Source of the DNA: Glycocaulis abyssi
GTDB lineage: Bacteria; Pseudomonadota; Alphaproteobacteria; Caulobacterales; Maricaulaceae
Reading direction: 5' to 3'
NCBI RefSeq assembly: GCF_041429775.1
Contig: NZ_CP163421.1
Location: 1,506,001-1,570,000 of the forward strand
Length of the DNA: 64,000 bases
The translations under genes were made by a program, and so were the position numbers. The notes below the pieces were generated by a model that saw only the letters and a program-made list of their open reading frames with translations, did not search any database and was not told the origin of the DNA. Of this stretch, positions 17,230 through 26,867 are shown piece after piece. How positions within the stretch are numbered: the first letter of the stretch is position 1; each line of letters opens with the position of its first letter.

Positions 17230-19275
17230 ATGACGTTGAAAAGAATGGTGAATAGGGTGGGGCCTCATCCGGGCTTCAGGATAGCGAGCCGTCGGCCTTT
17301 CAACTCCAAACCGATCATCTACATCGAGCCTCAGCGCGATTACGCTCCGATATTTGATCGGATCCTGAACAAGCCAAGGTTCAAAGACGCACCCATCTAC
17401 GTTCCCAGCCCGCACCACATGGAGCAAGTGATCAAGTGCGGCGAAGAACGTGGCTTGGCGATGCGTGAGCGCATGCTTCCCTATTCCACGATCAGCATGG
17501 ACTTTGACGACTTCATCTTCAGTCTGGGCTTTTCGCTAGCACAGGATTTCTACGACATTGTCGTCAGCAGTTCCGGCCTGCTGTTCAACGACCGGCACCG
17601 GTTCCTGCATCCTGAAACCCGCTGGGCAACGATCATCACCTGCCTGGACCGTTTTGTGGGCCAGATGCGTCCGAGCATGGAATTCGAGCGTCTTCTGAAA
17701 CTCTACGATGTCGATCACGTCTATCTCGTGCCTTCCCCGGCAGGCCGGACACCAATTCTCGAGGCAGTCGTTACAGACGTAATAGGCGATCGGCGGGTCA
17801 GTGTGCTGACCGGACACATCGTCAATTTGGCGGAGCGCAAGCATGGCCAATCCGCAGCCAATCCATTTGTGCTAAACCCGAAGCCCAGACGCTTTCCCGC
17901 TTATCAGTTCACCAGCAAGGATGTGAAGCGTAATAACATCGCCTTCATAGCCAATTTCCAAGACAAACAATACGATTACAGTCTGCTACCTATACTGCCT
18001 AAAATTTTAGAAAAATACAATGTTGTACTTATGAATTACATGATACACAATCGTCCACGCTGGATTGATCAAGAGCAATTTAAAGCAGCACTCGAAGAAC
18101 GGCGCATCGAGTATTTCGAGAAAGTCGCCAAGACCTCCTTGATTAAGTTCGGAGCGCTGGAAAAAAAGTTCATGACCAGTGTCCTGCGGAGGTTCAACAG
18201 CAAGGTGCGCGCTTATGGCGATGAGGCAGCGCGCTATGCTGACCTGTTGACACTTTACCTAGCCAAAAGTGCTTTCCCGCTGCTCACGAACATCGCAGAA
18301 ACCCGGACGAAAGCGCACGACATTCTGCGCCACAGCCATGCGCTAGTCCTGCTTCCTGGACGGACGCTGGAAGCGAACATCTTTACCGGATGCGCGCGGG
18401 CAAAGGGTATCCCTACTATCGAAATCCAGAGCGGCACCATCTCGCCGTTGAGACGATTCATCCGGCCACAGGCCGACGAAGTCCTCGCCATAGACCCGTT
18501 CTCACGTAGCGTGTACACGCGCTTCCTGGGCAAGGAGCCTGATAAGGTCATCGTGACCGGCGGACCGAAGCTTGAGTACGACCTTAGTCAGGTCCGGGGC
18601 ATGAGCAAGCAGGAGGCACGGGCCAGCATTCCCCAACTCGCCCCGCTACAGGATGCACGCATACTTGTGCTCGCCTCCCAGCCTATCGGGGTGGATCATG
18701 CAACCACAATCGCACGGCTTGCCATCGAAGCCTGTAGCGGCACGCCTGACCTGTGGCTGGCGATCAAGCCTCACCCCAGTGAAAAAGAGAAGTATCTCAA
18801 GGCCTACCGCGAACTTGCAGAGGAAGTCGGTTTAGAGCGGTTCGTCATCCTCGAGGGCGTGCCCGTCCTGCACGCAGTCGTCGCAGCTGATATTGTTGCC
18901 ACATACTTCTCGACAGTGGGCCTGGAGGCTTTTGCGTTGACCCGGGACGTCATCTGTATAAACCCTTTCGACTCCCGCCCGCCATTCGACCTGGTAGAGA
19001 TCGGTGTAGCGAGCGAGGTAAAGACTGCTTCGCAGATGCATAGCCGCATCGAAGTTATGCTGGCCAATCCCGGAGAAGGCACACAAAGCGATGCGCTGCT
19101 CGACCGCATCCGCGACGGGCGCGCCATTGAGCGGGTATACGAACACATCCTGGAACGTGCGGCTGGCCATCAAACAGCCACCAGCCTTCTACGTCCACAC
19201 ATCTACCGGCGTAAAATGCGGTCATTGCTGAGGTTGAGTAGAATTACCGTCGGACGGCTTCTGAGCCGTAGCTGA
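17230..19275 (+). CDS. Putative GT-B glycosyltransferase, capsule/surface glycan type
   Basis: From ATG at 17230 (GGAGCAAGG upstream) the protein is 681 aa; an ATG at 17173 is open but adds only a charged leader. The C-terminal half has LVLLPGRTLEANIFTGCARA, IPTIEIQSGTISPLRRF, VIVTGGPKLEYDL, LAIKPHPSEKEKYLKAY and IVATYFSTVGLEAF, an array typical of GT-B proteins of the CDP-glycerol transferase/polysialyltransferase type. The N-terminal ~300 residues are not recognised. It lies between two paralogous ABC-like genes, and its last bases overlap the converging broken paralog. Confidence 0.6.
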   Translation: MTLKRMVNRVGPHPGFRIASRRPFNSKPIIYIEPQRDYAPIFDRILNKPRFKDAPIYVPSPHHMEQVIKCGEERGLAMRERMLPYSTISMDFDDFIFSLGFSLAQDFYDIVVSSSGLLFNDRHRFLHPETRWATIITCLDRFVGQMRPSMEFERLLKLYDVDHVYLVPSPAGRTPILEAVVTDVIGDRRVSVLTGHIVNLAERKHGQSAANPFVLNPKPRRFPAYQFTSKDVKRNNIAFIANFQDKQYDYSLLPILPKILEKYNVVLMNYMIHNRPRWIDQEQFKAALEERRIEYFEKVAKTSLIKFGALEKKFMTSVLRRFNSKVRAYGDEAARYADLLTLYLAKSAFPLLTNIAETRTKAHDILRHSHALVLLPGRTLEANIFTGCARAKGIPTIEIQSGTISPLRRFIRPQADEVLAIDPFSRSVYTRFLGKEPDKVIVTGGPKLEYDLSQVRGMSKQEARASIPQLAPLQDARILVLASQPIGVDHATTIARLAIEACSGTPDLWLAIKPHPSEKEKYLKAYRELAEEVGLERFVILEGVPVLHAVVAADIVATYFSTVGLEAFALTRDVICINPFDSRPPFDLVEIGVASEVKTASQMHSRIEVMLANPGEGTQSDALLDRIRDGRAIERVYEHILERAAGHQTATSLLRPHIYRRKMRSLLRLSRITVGRLLSRS

Positions 19276-20129
19276 CGCAACTAGCCTGAGGTGAGCAGCG
19301 AAGAGGCGCTCTGCCACCACGCCATACACGCTCGCAAACGGATAGAGATTGGTGTCGGCAACAATCCATAAATCCCCTCACGGCATCTGGTTTGGCGGAC
19401 CTCAGCGCTCTACAGGCCGCCATCAGATACCGGCTTACGAGACTCCATCCCAATGTCTCGGCGCTCAGCCCTACAGCAACGCGCCTTTTGATTGGCAGCG
19501 CTTCATCGGGGGCTACAGAGTGTGACTCTTTTTCCGCATCGCGGATGACGCGGTTGATATTCAGCAAGCTCTCGTAGAACGGAAGCTGAGCCACCGTAAT
19601 GATGGTTTCCGACGCAATCCGGGTAATGGAACCGAGAAATATCCGGCCCAGCAGGATGAAGACGATCGCTTTCGCGACGACTTCCGGTGTGAGTTCGTAC
19701 AGGATTATGCCCAGGGCCGCCAACAGCACGAGAATAACGGTAGCCAGATCTCCGATCAGACCTGTGCGGGCGCCCAGCATACGCCGGTGGCCATAAGTGA
19801 CCGGGAAATCGGGCCCTATTTTCAGCGATACGTAGTCAGGTTGAGAGCGCCATATCTCCGCCGGATCGCTGCATAGCTCCACATCCGCGACCGCCGCCGC
19901 CGCTGCCTTGCGATGGGACGCGGCGCTGGCTCTGAGCCTCTCATTAAGTGCTACTCCGCTCATCACCATCAGCATCTGGCCAACGAAAAAGGGCAGGGTG
20001 ACGCCGACGACAATAGCTGCCCAGAGGGGCTCGATCACGAACAGCGCGACACCGATTGCGATACTCGTTGACCCAGCCCCGTGAATTCCGGCCATTGAAT
20101 GGTAGAGTCCATCGAAAAGAGGATGGACC

Positions 20130-20396
20130 ATGCGCAAGAGCCGTTATTCGGAGGAGCAGATCATCGGCATGCTCAGGGAGCACGATGCTGGTGTGAGCAC
20201 GAAGGAGGTCTGCCGCAAGTACGGCATCTCCGACGCGACGTTTTACAAATACAAGGCGAAGTTCGGCGGCATGACAGTATCCGATGCCCAGCGCCTAAAG
20301 TCGCTGGAGCTGGAGAACAACCGGCTGAAGCGGCTTCTGGCCGATGCGATGCTGGACAATGCGGCCCTGAAGGACCTCGCCTCAAAAAACTTCTGA
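20130..20396 (+). CDS. IS3 transposase OrfA (copy 1)
   Basis: The 88-aa protein begins [20 protein letters not shown] and has a helix-turn-helix ([20 protein letters not shown]) and a C-terminal leucine-rich coiled coil ([17 protein letters not shown]), the standard OrfA layout that binds the IS ends. Just before its stop is the heptamer A AAA AAC (20384-20390) in the orfA frame, a canonical -1 slippery site, so OrfAB fusion is expected. Confidence 0.92.
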   Translation: MRKSRYSEEQIIGMLREHDAGVSTKEVCRKYGISDATFYKYKAKFGGMTVSDAQRLKSLELENNRLKRLLADAMLDNAALKDLASKNF

Positions 20397-21307
20397 CGCC
20401 CGACGTCAAGCGCCAGGCCGTGCACCACATGGTGACCAGGCACGGGCTGAGCGAGCGTCGGGCGTGTGCCCTTGCAGAACTTGATCGCTCCACGTTCCAG
20501 TATCAGAAGCGTTCTGGTGGTGATGACGCCTTGCGAGCTCGCTTGCGCGATCTGGCAGGCGAGCGCCGCCGGTTCGGCTATCGTCGGCTTGGCATCCTGC
20601 TGGAACGGGAGGGTCTTTATGCGAACCACAAGAAGGTCTACCGGCTCTACCGGGAAGAAGGGCTGGCGGTCCGTCGGCGGCGTGGCCGCAAGCGGTCGGT
20701 TGGAACCCGTCGCCCGATACTGTTGCCTGCGGCGGCGAACCATCGCTGGAGCCTCGACTTCGTCTCCGACGCTCTAATCGACGGGCGGCGCTTCCGGACG
20801 CTATGCGTGGTCGACGACTTCACGCGAGAGGCCTTAGCCGTCGTGGTCGATACCTCGCTGTCAGGCGTGCGCGTGGCCCGTGAGCTTGATCGTCTGATCG
20901 AGCGGCGAGGAAAGCCGCGCATGATCGTCAGCGACAATGGCACCGAACTGACCAGTCACGCGATCCTGCGATGGCAGAAGGACAGCGGTGTGGAGTGGCA
21001 TTACATCGCACCCGGAAAGCCCACCCAGAACGCGTTCGTGGAAAGCTTCAATGGCCGGTTCAGGGACGAGTGCCTGAACGAACACCTGTTCTCCTCGCTC
21101 GGCGAAGCGCGCGACCTGATCGAGGCATGGAGGATCGACTACAACACCGAGAGACCGCACACCGCACTCGGCGGGCTCGCACCTTGTGTCTACGCCGAGC
21201 GAACACGTCACCCCCGGCCCGGTTCGCTTGAGCTACGCGCAAGCGCCGCTCACCGGGCCTTGACCAACCACATCAACCCAGAAAGAAAGGCGAACAGACT
21301 CTACTAA
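20384..21307 (+). CDS. IS3 transposase OrfB, made by -1 frameshift (copy 1)
   Basis: The orfB frame follows the slippery A AAA AAC site and gives [11 protein letters not shown] onward. It contains the rve-type DDE core: [12 protein letters not shown] (first Asp), [12 protein letters not shown] (second Asp) and [14 protein letters not shown] (Glu), plus a zinc-free N-terminal HTH_21 region. There is no strong independent start at the frame junction, so expression as OrfAB is most likely. The only translated difference from the second copy is VVDDF here against VVDNF there, which is not a catalytic position. Confidence 0.9.
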   Translation, partial: KKLLTPDVKRQAVHHMVTRHGLSERRACALAELDRSTFQYQKRSGGDDALRARLRDLAGERRRFGYRRLGILLEREGLYANHKKVYRLYREEGLAVRRRRGRKRSVGTRRPILLPAAANHRWSLDFVSDALIDGRRFRTLCVVDDFTREALAVVVDTSLSGVRVARELDRLIERRGKPRMIVSDNGTELTSHAILRWQKDSGVEWHYIAPGKPTQNAFVESFNGRFRDECLNEHLFSSLGEARDLIEAWRIDYNTERPHTALGGLAPCVYAERTRHPRPGSLELRASAAHRALTNHINPERKANRLY

Positions 21308-21807
21308 CTCACGGCCCGGATCACGGGGCTGGGTCATCGTTACCAAAGGCAACACCACGCCAAGGAGGCCCGCATACGCTAGGCTGGCATACCGGGCACC
21401 CGAACCTAGAGCGGCCACGATCGACTGGCTGGAGTAGTTGGCAAGCAGCAGACGATGGCGCGCGACGGGATTTGTCGCCGCCCGGCCGAGCTGCTTCACA
21501 CCCAATTTAAAGTACGCAACGGTACGGCCAGTAATATAGCGGTCTGCAAGAAACGGCAGCAGCGCACTCGCAATAGCAAACACAATCAGAAAGCCGAATA
21601 TCCAGTCGCCGGTGATACCCAGCTGTTGCAGCCGGCCTCCGCCGCCTTGCACGGCTGCGATAAGGGCCGCAGCCAGCCCGATCTGCGACGCTGATGACAG
21701 CACGCTAAACACCAGAAGAACAGCAACCACACCCTTGCTGCGCGACAATTCGCGCTGCGCAAAGCCAGCCAGCAAGCGGATCCTGTCCCCGGAAAGAAGG
21801 GATAGCT

Positions 21808-22116
21808 TCATTTTTCAGCGGCCTCCGGGACATCGGCGCAGATCGTGTTCAAGCAAGGCTCCTGCCAGCAGCCTTCCTGTTCCTTAGTGCCATTGTGCCG
21901 CTGTGTCGACGCTGCATTGCCAACCGCGTCGTGGCCAGAATATGGCCCGGCAGTAATACGGCCTGACGCACGGGGAACAGCCAGAAGGCGCTCTGCCGCG
22001 GCGGCGGTTAGCTCAGGAACACATAAAAATCCCGTTAGAGAGCAATAACTTGCGTGCTCGAGGCCAATAACTGCGTATAGGGCAGAGCCATTCGACCTTA
22101 CCCAAAAATAAGGCAT
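21808..22116 (-). CDS. Possible small gene coupled to the broken ABC-like gene
   Basis: An open frame of 102 codons runs from ATG 22116 to a TGA at 21808-21810 that overlaps the ATG of the ABC-like gene (ATGA). The protein has a short hydrophobic/Cys stretch ([13 protein letters not shown]) and Cys residues near its end; I do not recognise it. No ribosome site is obvious, and the frame stays open upstream through the IS481 element as an antisense shadow, so openness alone is no evidence. The stop-start overlap is the only real support. Confidence 0.3.
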   Translation of the reverse strand: MPYFWVRSNGSALYAVIGLEHASYCSLTGFLCVPELTAAAAERLLAVPRASGRITAGPYSGHDAVGNAASTQRHNGTKEQEGCWQEPCLNTICADVPEAAEK

Positions 22117-22129
22117 TGCTGAGGTGAAC

Positions 22130-22163
22130 GCAAACGCCCCGGACGAGGGTCCGGGGCGTTTGC
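22130..22163. terminator. Strong GC-rich hairpin, terminator-like
   Basis: A perfect 15-bp inverted repeat (GCAAACGCCCCGGAC and its complement) encloses a GAGG loop. The outer arms end in short A/T runs (AAAC and GTTT), so it could stop transcription in either direction. It lies between the small gene at 21808 and the left end of the IS481 element at 22183. Confidence 0.6.
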
Positions 22164-22182
22164 GCAAGCCGTTGGCATGGCC

Positions 22183-23485
22183 TGTGAGCGACCTGAGAGA
22201 TAGGTGACGGAACGTACCGGACACATGGGTCACACTTTTGGCTTTGGGCTGGAGGTGGAGATGCCGTGGAAGGAGTGTTCGGTAATGGATGAGCGTGTTC
22301 GGTTTGTCGGCCGTCTTCTGGATGGCGAGAGCATGAGCGAGGTCTGCCGCCAGTTCGGCATCTCGCGCAAGACCGGCTACAAGATATGGGGCCGCTACAG
22401 GCAAGAGGGTCTGGAGGCGCTGTGCGACCGCTCGCGCCGCCCGGTGCGCTACGCCAACCAGCTGCCTGACCAGATCGAGCGGCTGATCGTGGAAGCCAAG
22501 CGCGAGAAGCCTCACTGGGGCGCCAGGAAGATCCGCGAGTTGCTGGTGCGCAAGCTGGCCGGTGATGTGCGCATCCCGGCCAGGAGCACCGTCCATGCGG
22601 TGCTTGACCGGCACGGCCTGGTCAGCCGGTCGCGCAAGCGGCGCACGGCCAACAAGGCCGTGGGCACGGCGCTGTCGCAGGCCTTTGAGCCCAACGATCT
22701 GTGGTGCGCCGACTTCAAGGGTGAGTTCAAGCTGGGCGACGGGCGCTATTGTTACCCCCTGACCGTCACCGACCAGGCCTCGCGCATGATCCTGGTTTGC
22801 GAAGCCCTTGAGAGTACCAAGGAGCGGCCCGTCATCGAGACCTTCGTGAGCGTGTTCAGGGAGCGCGGCCTGCCAGCCGCCATCAGAAGCGATAACGGCC
22901 TGCCCTTCGCCAGCCCCAACGGGCTCTACAACCTGTCGCGGCTGTCCGTGCTCTGGCTCAGGCTCGGCATCGCCATCGAGCGCATCAGGCCCGGCCATCC
23001 CCAGCAGAACGGCCGCCACGAGCGCATGCACCGGACCCTGAAGCAGGAAACTGCCCGCCCGCCGGGCATGAACGCCCTTCAGCAGCAGGCCCGGTTCGAC
23101 GCATTCGTCAGCGAGTTCAATACAGAACGCCCGCACGAAGCCATCGCCATGAAGACGCCGGGCGAACTCTACACGCCCGCCTCAAGGCCATGGCAGGGAC
23201 TGCAGGAGATCGACTACCCCCTCCACGACAAGGACATTCTGGTCACCGCATGCGGGCGCATCTGCATGCACCGCAAGAAGATCAACATCTCAACCGTGCT
23301 CGCCGGCCAGAAACTCGGAATCAAGGAAGTCGACGACGGCATCTGGCTCGTCAGCTTCATGACCTACGATCTGGGATATATCGACCTGGAACAGAAAACC
23401 CTGCAGACTATCGACAACCCGTTCGGCACGCGGGTGTCACCCATGTCTTAGGTACAATCCGTTACCTATGTCTCCGGGTCGTACA
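22183..23485 (+). mobile_element. IS481-family insertion sequence
   Basis: The transposase gene is bracketed by imperfect inverted repeats: TGTGAGCGACC then GATAGGTGACGG on the left, and the complement of TGTACGACC then CATAGGTAACGG on the right; both continue with a GTACC and an ACATGGGT block. Outer TGT/ACA ends fit IS481. No target duplication is clear, so ends are approximate to a few bases. The right end lies 14 bp before the displaced tRNA-fMet fragment that marks the island boundary. Confidence 0.8.
22261..23451 (+). CDS. IS481-family transposase
   Basis: From ATG 22261 ([19 protein letters not shown]) the protein is 396 aa. It has an N-terminal helix-turn-helix ([19 protein letters not shown]) and an rve-type core with WCADFKGEF (Asp), [13 protein letters not shown] (Asp) and [16 protein letters not shown] (Glu of the DDE triad), and ends with a family-specific C-terminal domain. 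The frame is open from 22204, but that lies in the terminal inverted repeat. The gene is intact, so the IS may be active. Confidence 0.93.
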   Translation: MPWKECSVMDERVRFVGRLLDGESMSEVCRQFGISRKTGYKIWGRYRQEGLEALCDRSRRPVRYANQLPDQIERLIVEAKREKPHWGARKIRELLVRKLAGDVRIPARSTVHAVLDRHGLVSRSRKRRTANKAVGTALSQAFEPNDLWCADFKGEFKLGDGRYCYPLTVTDQASRMILVCEALESTKERPVIETFVSVFRERGLPAAIRSDNGLPFASPNGLYNLSRLSVLWLRLGIAIERIRPGHPQQNGRHERMHRTLKQETARPPGMNALQQQARFDAFVSEFNTERPHEAIAMKTPGELYTPASRPWQGLQEIDYPLHDKDILVTACGRICMHRKKINISTVLAGQKLGIKEVDDGIWLVSFMTYDLGYIDLEQKTLQTIDNPFGTRVSPMS

Positions 23486-23499
23486 CTGCAGTTTTTGGG

Positions 23500-23540
23500 T
23501 GCGGGGGCAGGATTTGAACCTGCGACCTTCAGGTTATGAG
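23500..23540 (-). repeat. Displaced 3' half of tRNA-fMet: left attachment repeat of the island
   Basis: These 41 bp are identical to 60643-60683 and correspond to the tRNA-fMet gene from the anticodon loop to position 72. After the repeat the flanks diverge at once (actaaacg here, the tRNA 5' half there). This is the pattern left when an element integrates into a tRNA 3' end and brings a replacement copy. The fragment is followed by C-CCA and then the IS481 end. Confidence 0.92.
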
Positions 23541-23601
23541 ACTAAACGTGCGCATGCTATCCTGTTGTTTCTATTATTTTTCTTAGCCCATTATGGAAAA
23601 G

Positions 23602-23621
23602 TGTGTAAGAAAGTGTGTAAG
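23602..23621. promoter_or_regulatory. Two TGTGTAAG repeats near the left island end
   Basis: TGTGTAAG occurs at 23602-23609 and 23614-23621, 12 bp apart, about one helical turn. The same octamer occurs twice near the right end (60534, 60545) and once inverted (60426). Paired short repeats at both ends are what arm-type integrase sites look like. Binding is inference. Confidence 0.5.
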
Positions 23622-23730
23622 ACTATACCCACTTTCGCCCCCTGATTCGCGCCTTATAACACAGGGCTTTTCAGCGATTTTAGGCGAATGCCCGTTTCAG
23701 GTTTTGAATTATGGGAACCGAAAAAAGGCT

Positions 23731-23807
23731 TGGGTGCGGGGGTCGGATTTGAACCGACGACCTACAGGTTATGAGCCTGTCGAGCTACCGGGCTGCTCCA
23801 CCCCGCA
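23731..23807 (-). tRNA. tRNA-fMet-like (CAT), island-borne second copy
   Basis: A complete 77-nt cloverleaf with CCA encoded and anticodon CAT in a CTCATAA loop. It matches the tRNA-fMet at 60639-60715 closely but has compensatory changes in the anticodon stem (ACAGG/CCTGT) and the T stem (GTCGG/CCGAC), so it is under selection rather than decaying. It has T1 paired with A72 where the other has the initiator mismatch C1-A72, and discriminator C73 instead of A73. It lies inside the island, 190 bp from the left boundary. Confidence 0.93.
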
Positions 23808-24141
23808 TAAGCTCGCAAAGCTATATCCACCAAGGCTTTCGGACGCAACTCCTCATGTCATCTAATCGTCAGATAACGATGCCGGTGCCGCCTTTCCCAA
23901 AGCTTAATCGATAGCCGAATTCGTGACGGGATGCCCTCCCCTGGCCTTCCCGCCTTCGACGCCTTTTCAATTGAGCAAGCTGGCTCCAATCAGCTCAACC
24001 ACGCAACGACCGCACGCGGTCGTCCTTCTCTAGCGTTTCGGTCCGAGAACAAACGGATGCATGGCGAGCCAGCCATTGGAGCGGATCGCCTTCCCATCAA
24101 AGGCCTCGATTGGCGGGGCCGGACAAACAAGGGAGGGTATC

Positions 24142-24342
24142 ATGCCATCATATATCGACACTCAATCGCTCTACGCACTGGACGAAGCCGAGCTGCGAGC
24201 TCTTTACGAAATCATCTACGCGGAGATGCTGGCGATGCCTGAGGGCTCGCCAGCCAGATCAGATGCCCATGCGCTTCTGAACCGTATCCGCAACATGATT
24301 TTTGCCAAGCGCCGGACGCGTCACTTCTCGCCCAGCCTTTAG
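24142..24342 (+). CDS. Hypothetical small protein, 66 aa
   Basis: ATG at 24142 is preceded by GGGAGGG seven bases upstream, a strong ribosome site; the frame is open from 24061 but that has no such site. The protein begins PSYIDTQSLYALDEAELRAL and is helical and charged, ending in KRRTRHFSPSL. I do not recognise a family. A short AGGCTGGG/CCCAGCCT hairpin straddles its stop codon (24334-24350) and could be a terminator. It converges on ietS. Confidence 0.65.
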   Translation: MPSYIDTQSLYALDEAELRALYEIIYAEMLAMPEGSPARSDAHALLNRIRNMIFAKRRTRHFSPSL

Positions 24343-24362
24343 GCTGGGCACAGTTGTTGCGC

Positions 24363-26858
24363 CTAAAAATCGATCTCTACGAGCTGCGCGATGGTGTTGC
24401 TGATCGGGGTATGCAGGTCGATCTCTTGTCCACATGAATCGAGCGTGAGGACTAAGGCATAGCGAGCTCTGCGCTCGCATATCGCTGGATTAGTGCGCTC
24501 CTTCCACCAACCGGATATCGGCTTCACACAAAGAACGTTGCGAGCCGCGAGGTGGGCTCCAGTGCCTTTCCAAACATCGCAATGAAGAGAACCGGCGGAG
24601 ATGCTGTTGGGGCCAAACAACCACTGCCCGGACTCGCCTGACTTCGGAACAGACTCGATGCCTGTTCGCTCCGATTTGTTGATCCTCCATTTGAACTGCC
24701 CGACCGTCTCGCTTGAACGCTTAAGATCGAACCGAAGGCCAAACGACTGGTAATTGGATGGATCAATAGCAGCCGACTTACCCGGATTGGGTTCAACAAA
24801 ATATGAAAGCGCGATTTTGAGCGAAAACTCTTTATCGTAATACTCCTCGCTCTCCAGGATCGCTGATGGCCAAGGAAGGTCGAAATAATGGCATTCCTTC
24901 ATCAGCCGACCTTTTTCGTGTTTCTCGAAAGGCTGGATTTCCCGTTGAGCGATGAGTGCTAAGTTGTTGGCCGCAGATGCTCGCGCACGTTCAAACGATG
25001 GAACACCGTAGCCAAACTTTCGAAGTAGTGCCTTGTGGTCTGATAAACGGTTGGAGCTTCCAAGCTCAGCAAGCATCGCAGGCGTCCACTCGGCGCTATG
25101 CACCATCAATGCCCTCAATGTCTCGGGCCATAAATCCGAATGCTCTGCGCTAAGGCGGGCAGCAAATCTCGCGGCTTGGGCGGTGGCGGCACTCGTTGCA
25201 GCAAACGTTTCTAGCGGCCTCTGATCGACATCAGCGCCGGTCGTCAGTAGCTCTAACGAGTCGCAATTGATAATTTCTCTTCCGCTGTCGGAAATAACGC
25301 GATTGCCAGCTTCAAACACGATCTCCGGCTTAATTGGCGTCTTGCTTGAGTTCCAGCCGAGCGAGGTTCTTGAGAAGGGGCTAACCTCGCCCACCGCTGC
25401 GTAAGCGCGGTGATTGGCGAAATAAGTTTCAGTGGGATCGATAACGGTTTTCTCGGTATATCCGCCAACGGTGATCGCATTCCATGCCTGAGCAGGGTCT
25501 TCGATAGGGAACTGACTGATGTCATCCAGCGCTGCTGGATCCATCGTCCGAATGTTCCCGGCTGATACAAAGACCAACCGCCGAGGGCGGTCTGCCTCAT
25601 CCCCTGCAAGGCCGCCGTAAGCTGCGCGATCAATGCAGGCACTCCAGGTCGTGTTCCTGTCGCCGGAGCGGTCTTCATTGGTGATTGCGAGGGAGAAAAC
25701 CCGGCTGTGCTCCGGATTCGCTGCTTCGGCAGTCGCTATTCCGTCGAGTGTGATAACGCCGTAACGGCTAGGTTCGTTTGGCGGGAAGCCGCCATCGGGA
25801 ATAATCCTCACACTTTCCAGCCGGTGGCTTAACTCAATCTCCCTCTGATCTTGTAGAGCTGGGAACAAGTCGCCAAACAATGCCAAACCGGCCATGCCCG
25901 TTCCATGTGGCGCGTCAGCCAGATTGTCGGTGGTGTTCCACTCTGGCCGGACAGTCAACAATGAGGCTGCATCCAGCGCCGGTTCAATGAGGGGGTGCGC
26001 TCGATTTACGCCAGTGTCTAGCAGGCAAACGCGCGGCACATCAGTGCCTGGCCAAGTCACCCGTTCAGCGAGGTTCTCAACCCATTCGCGTTGTCGTTCG
26101 CGCTCATCCTCAACAAAAAATGCCGGCGTGTCAGAACCGCGCCGTAGTTCTTGGATGCCAGAGGAGATAATGGTGGCCAGTTCCATATCCACGCGGCGCG
26201 CGAAGACAGGGAGCACCATAGCCTCAGGAAACTGGAGCCATTGGTGATCGTCGGCAACAAAACAGTTCAAGCGCTGGAAGATTTGAGCGACTTCGCCGAC
26301 GCGTTCTGGAGCACACCAAACTTCCCACCATAATTGGTCGTTTGCTGCGCGTGGCAATGCAGCGGGATCATCTGTCCAGAAATCTTCTAAGCGCGCCAAA
26401 CGAATGGAATTGATTGGTGCCACAAAATCGCTCTTTGGCGGCTTTTGACCCTTTTCCGTGAGATCGCCGGTTGCGTACTCCTCGAAAATTTCCTCAACCG
26501 CTTGAACGCTTGCGTGGGGGATAAAGACAACAACCCGAACTGTGCCAGTCTCAGGATCAATCCGCACAGCGCCGATATGCATCCGGTTCGATTTACGCTC
26601 CATGATTGTCGGCTTGCTACCGGGATGGAGTGTCACCTCGTAAAATGCACCAGACGTCCGTTGCTCCTCACCTTGAATTTCGACGGATTGAGGTGCCTGG
26701 CGAAAAGCTGCTTGAATTTGCTGTCTGAGGAAACGCCCGTGTTCTTCTCGCGCAGGGGGCGTTGCACCACCAGCCATGCGCCGATCTGGCCGGGAGTAAA
26801 CATTCACAGAAACATTATTGGATAGATCGATGTGCGGGCGGTCAAAATCCTGAGGCAT
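24363..26858 (-). CDS. ietS: Subtilase-family (S8) protease of an ietAS-type defence pair
   Basis: The 831-aa protein has an S8 catalytic triad: VCLLDTGVNRAHPL (Asp near residue 282), APHGTGMAGLAL (His near 318) and FAATSAATAQAARF (Ser near 555). The usual GTSMATP around Ser is changed to ATSAATA, but the Ser is kept. The N-terminal ~250 residues and C-terminal ~200 residues are not classic subtilisin and there is no signal peptide, so it is cytoplasmic. It lies 9 bp after an AAA ATPase gene. This ATPase plus subtilase pair is the known composition of the antiphage system ietAS. The assignment rests on architecture and gene order. Confidence 0.82.
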   Translation of the reverse strand: MPQDFDRPHIDLSNNVSVNVYSRPDRRMAGGATPPAREEHGRFLRQQIQAAFRQAPQSVEIQGEEQRTSGAFYEVTLHPGSKPTIMERKSNRMHIGAVRIDPETGTVRVVVFIPHASVQAVEEIFEEYATGDLTEKGQKPPKSDFVAPINSIRLARLEDFWTDDPAALPRAANDQLWWEVWCAPERVGEVAQIFQRLNCFVADDHQWLQFPEAMVLPVFARRVDMELATIISSGIQELRRGSDTPAFFVEDERERQREWVENLAERVTWPGTDVPRVCLLDTGVNRAHPLIEPALDAASLLTVRPEWNTTDNLADAPHGTGMAGLALFGDLFPALQDQREIELSHRLESVRIIPDGGFPPNEPSRYGVITLDGIATAEAANPEHSRVFSLAITNEDRSGDRNTTWSACIDRAAYGGLAGDEADRPRRLVFVSAGNIRTMDPAALDDISQFPIEDPAQAWNAITVGGYTEKTVIDPTETYFANHRAYAAVGEVSPFSRTSLGWNSSKTPIKPEIVFEAGNRVISDSGREIINCDSLELLTTGADVDQRPLETFAATSAATAQAARFAARLSAEHSDLWPETLRALMVHSAEWTPAMLAELGSSNRLSDHKALLRKFGYGVPSFERARASAANNLALIAQREIQPFEKHEKGRLMKECHYFDLPWPSAILESEEYYDKEFSLKIALSYFVEPNPGKSAAIDPSNYQSFGLRFDLKRSSETVGQFKWRINKSERTGIESVPKSGESGQWLFGPNSISAGSLHCDVWKGTGAHLAARNVLCVKPISGWWKERTNPAICERRARYALVLTLDSCGQEIDLHTPISNTIAQLVEIDF

Positions 26859-26867
26859 TCAATTCTC

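Larger units (their letters stand above)
20069..21336 (+). mobile_element. IS3-family insertion sequence, copy 1 (1268 bp)
   Basis: The ends are inverted repeats beginning TGACCCAGCCCCGTGA on both sides, with further imperfect pairing inward. It is flanked by a 4-bp direct repeat TCGT (20065-20068 and 21337-21340). It carries orfA and orfB with a frameshift window, the organisation of IS3-family elements of the IS407 type, which duplicate 4 bp. An almost identical 1268-bp copy in the opposite orientation lies at 44346-45613. Confidence 0.95.
19222..21811 (-). pseudogene. ABC exporter-like gene broken by IS3 insertion and probable frameshift
   Basis: Two halves lie on the minus strand, 21811-21337 and 20064-19222. 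Removing the IS and one copy of the 4-bp target repeat restores a single frame (VVLPLV-TSIAIGVALF) that matches the paralog at 15286. In the 3' part the frame matching the paralog is lost near 19385 after a run of four Gs; one extra G would continue as a sensible tail (LWIVADTN, VVAERLF) ending at 19222, inside the convergent GT-B gene. The unmodified frame instead stops at 19244 after a low-complexity tail. The frameshift is inference; the IS interruption is directly visible. Confidence 0.8.

Noticed and set aside
21808..23136. 442-codon minus-strand open frame
   Set aside because: Most of it is the antisense shadow of the IS481 transposase; only the last 102 codons are kept as a weak separate candidate.
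23731..23807. This tRNA as the left attachment site
   Set aside because: It differs from the 60639 tRNA in stems and ends, while the 41-bp match at 23500-23540 is exact.
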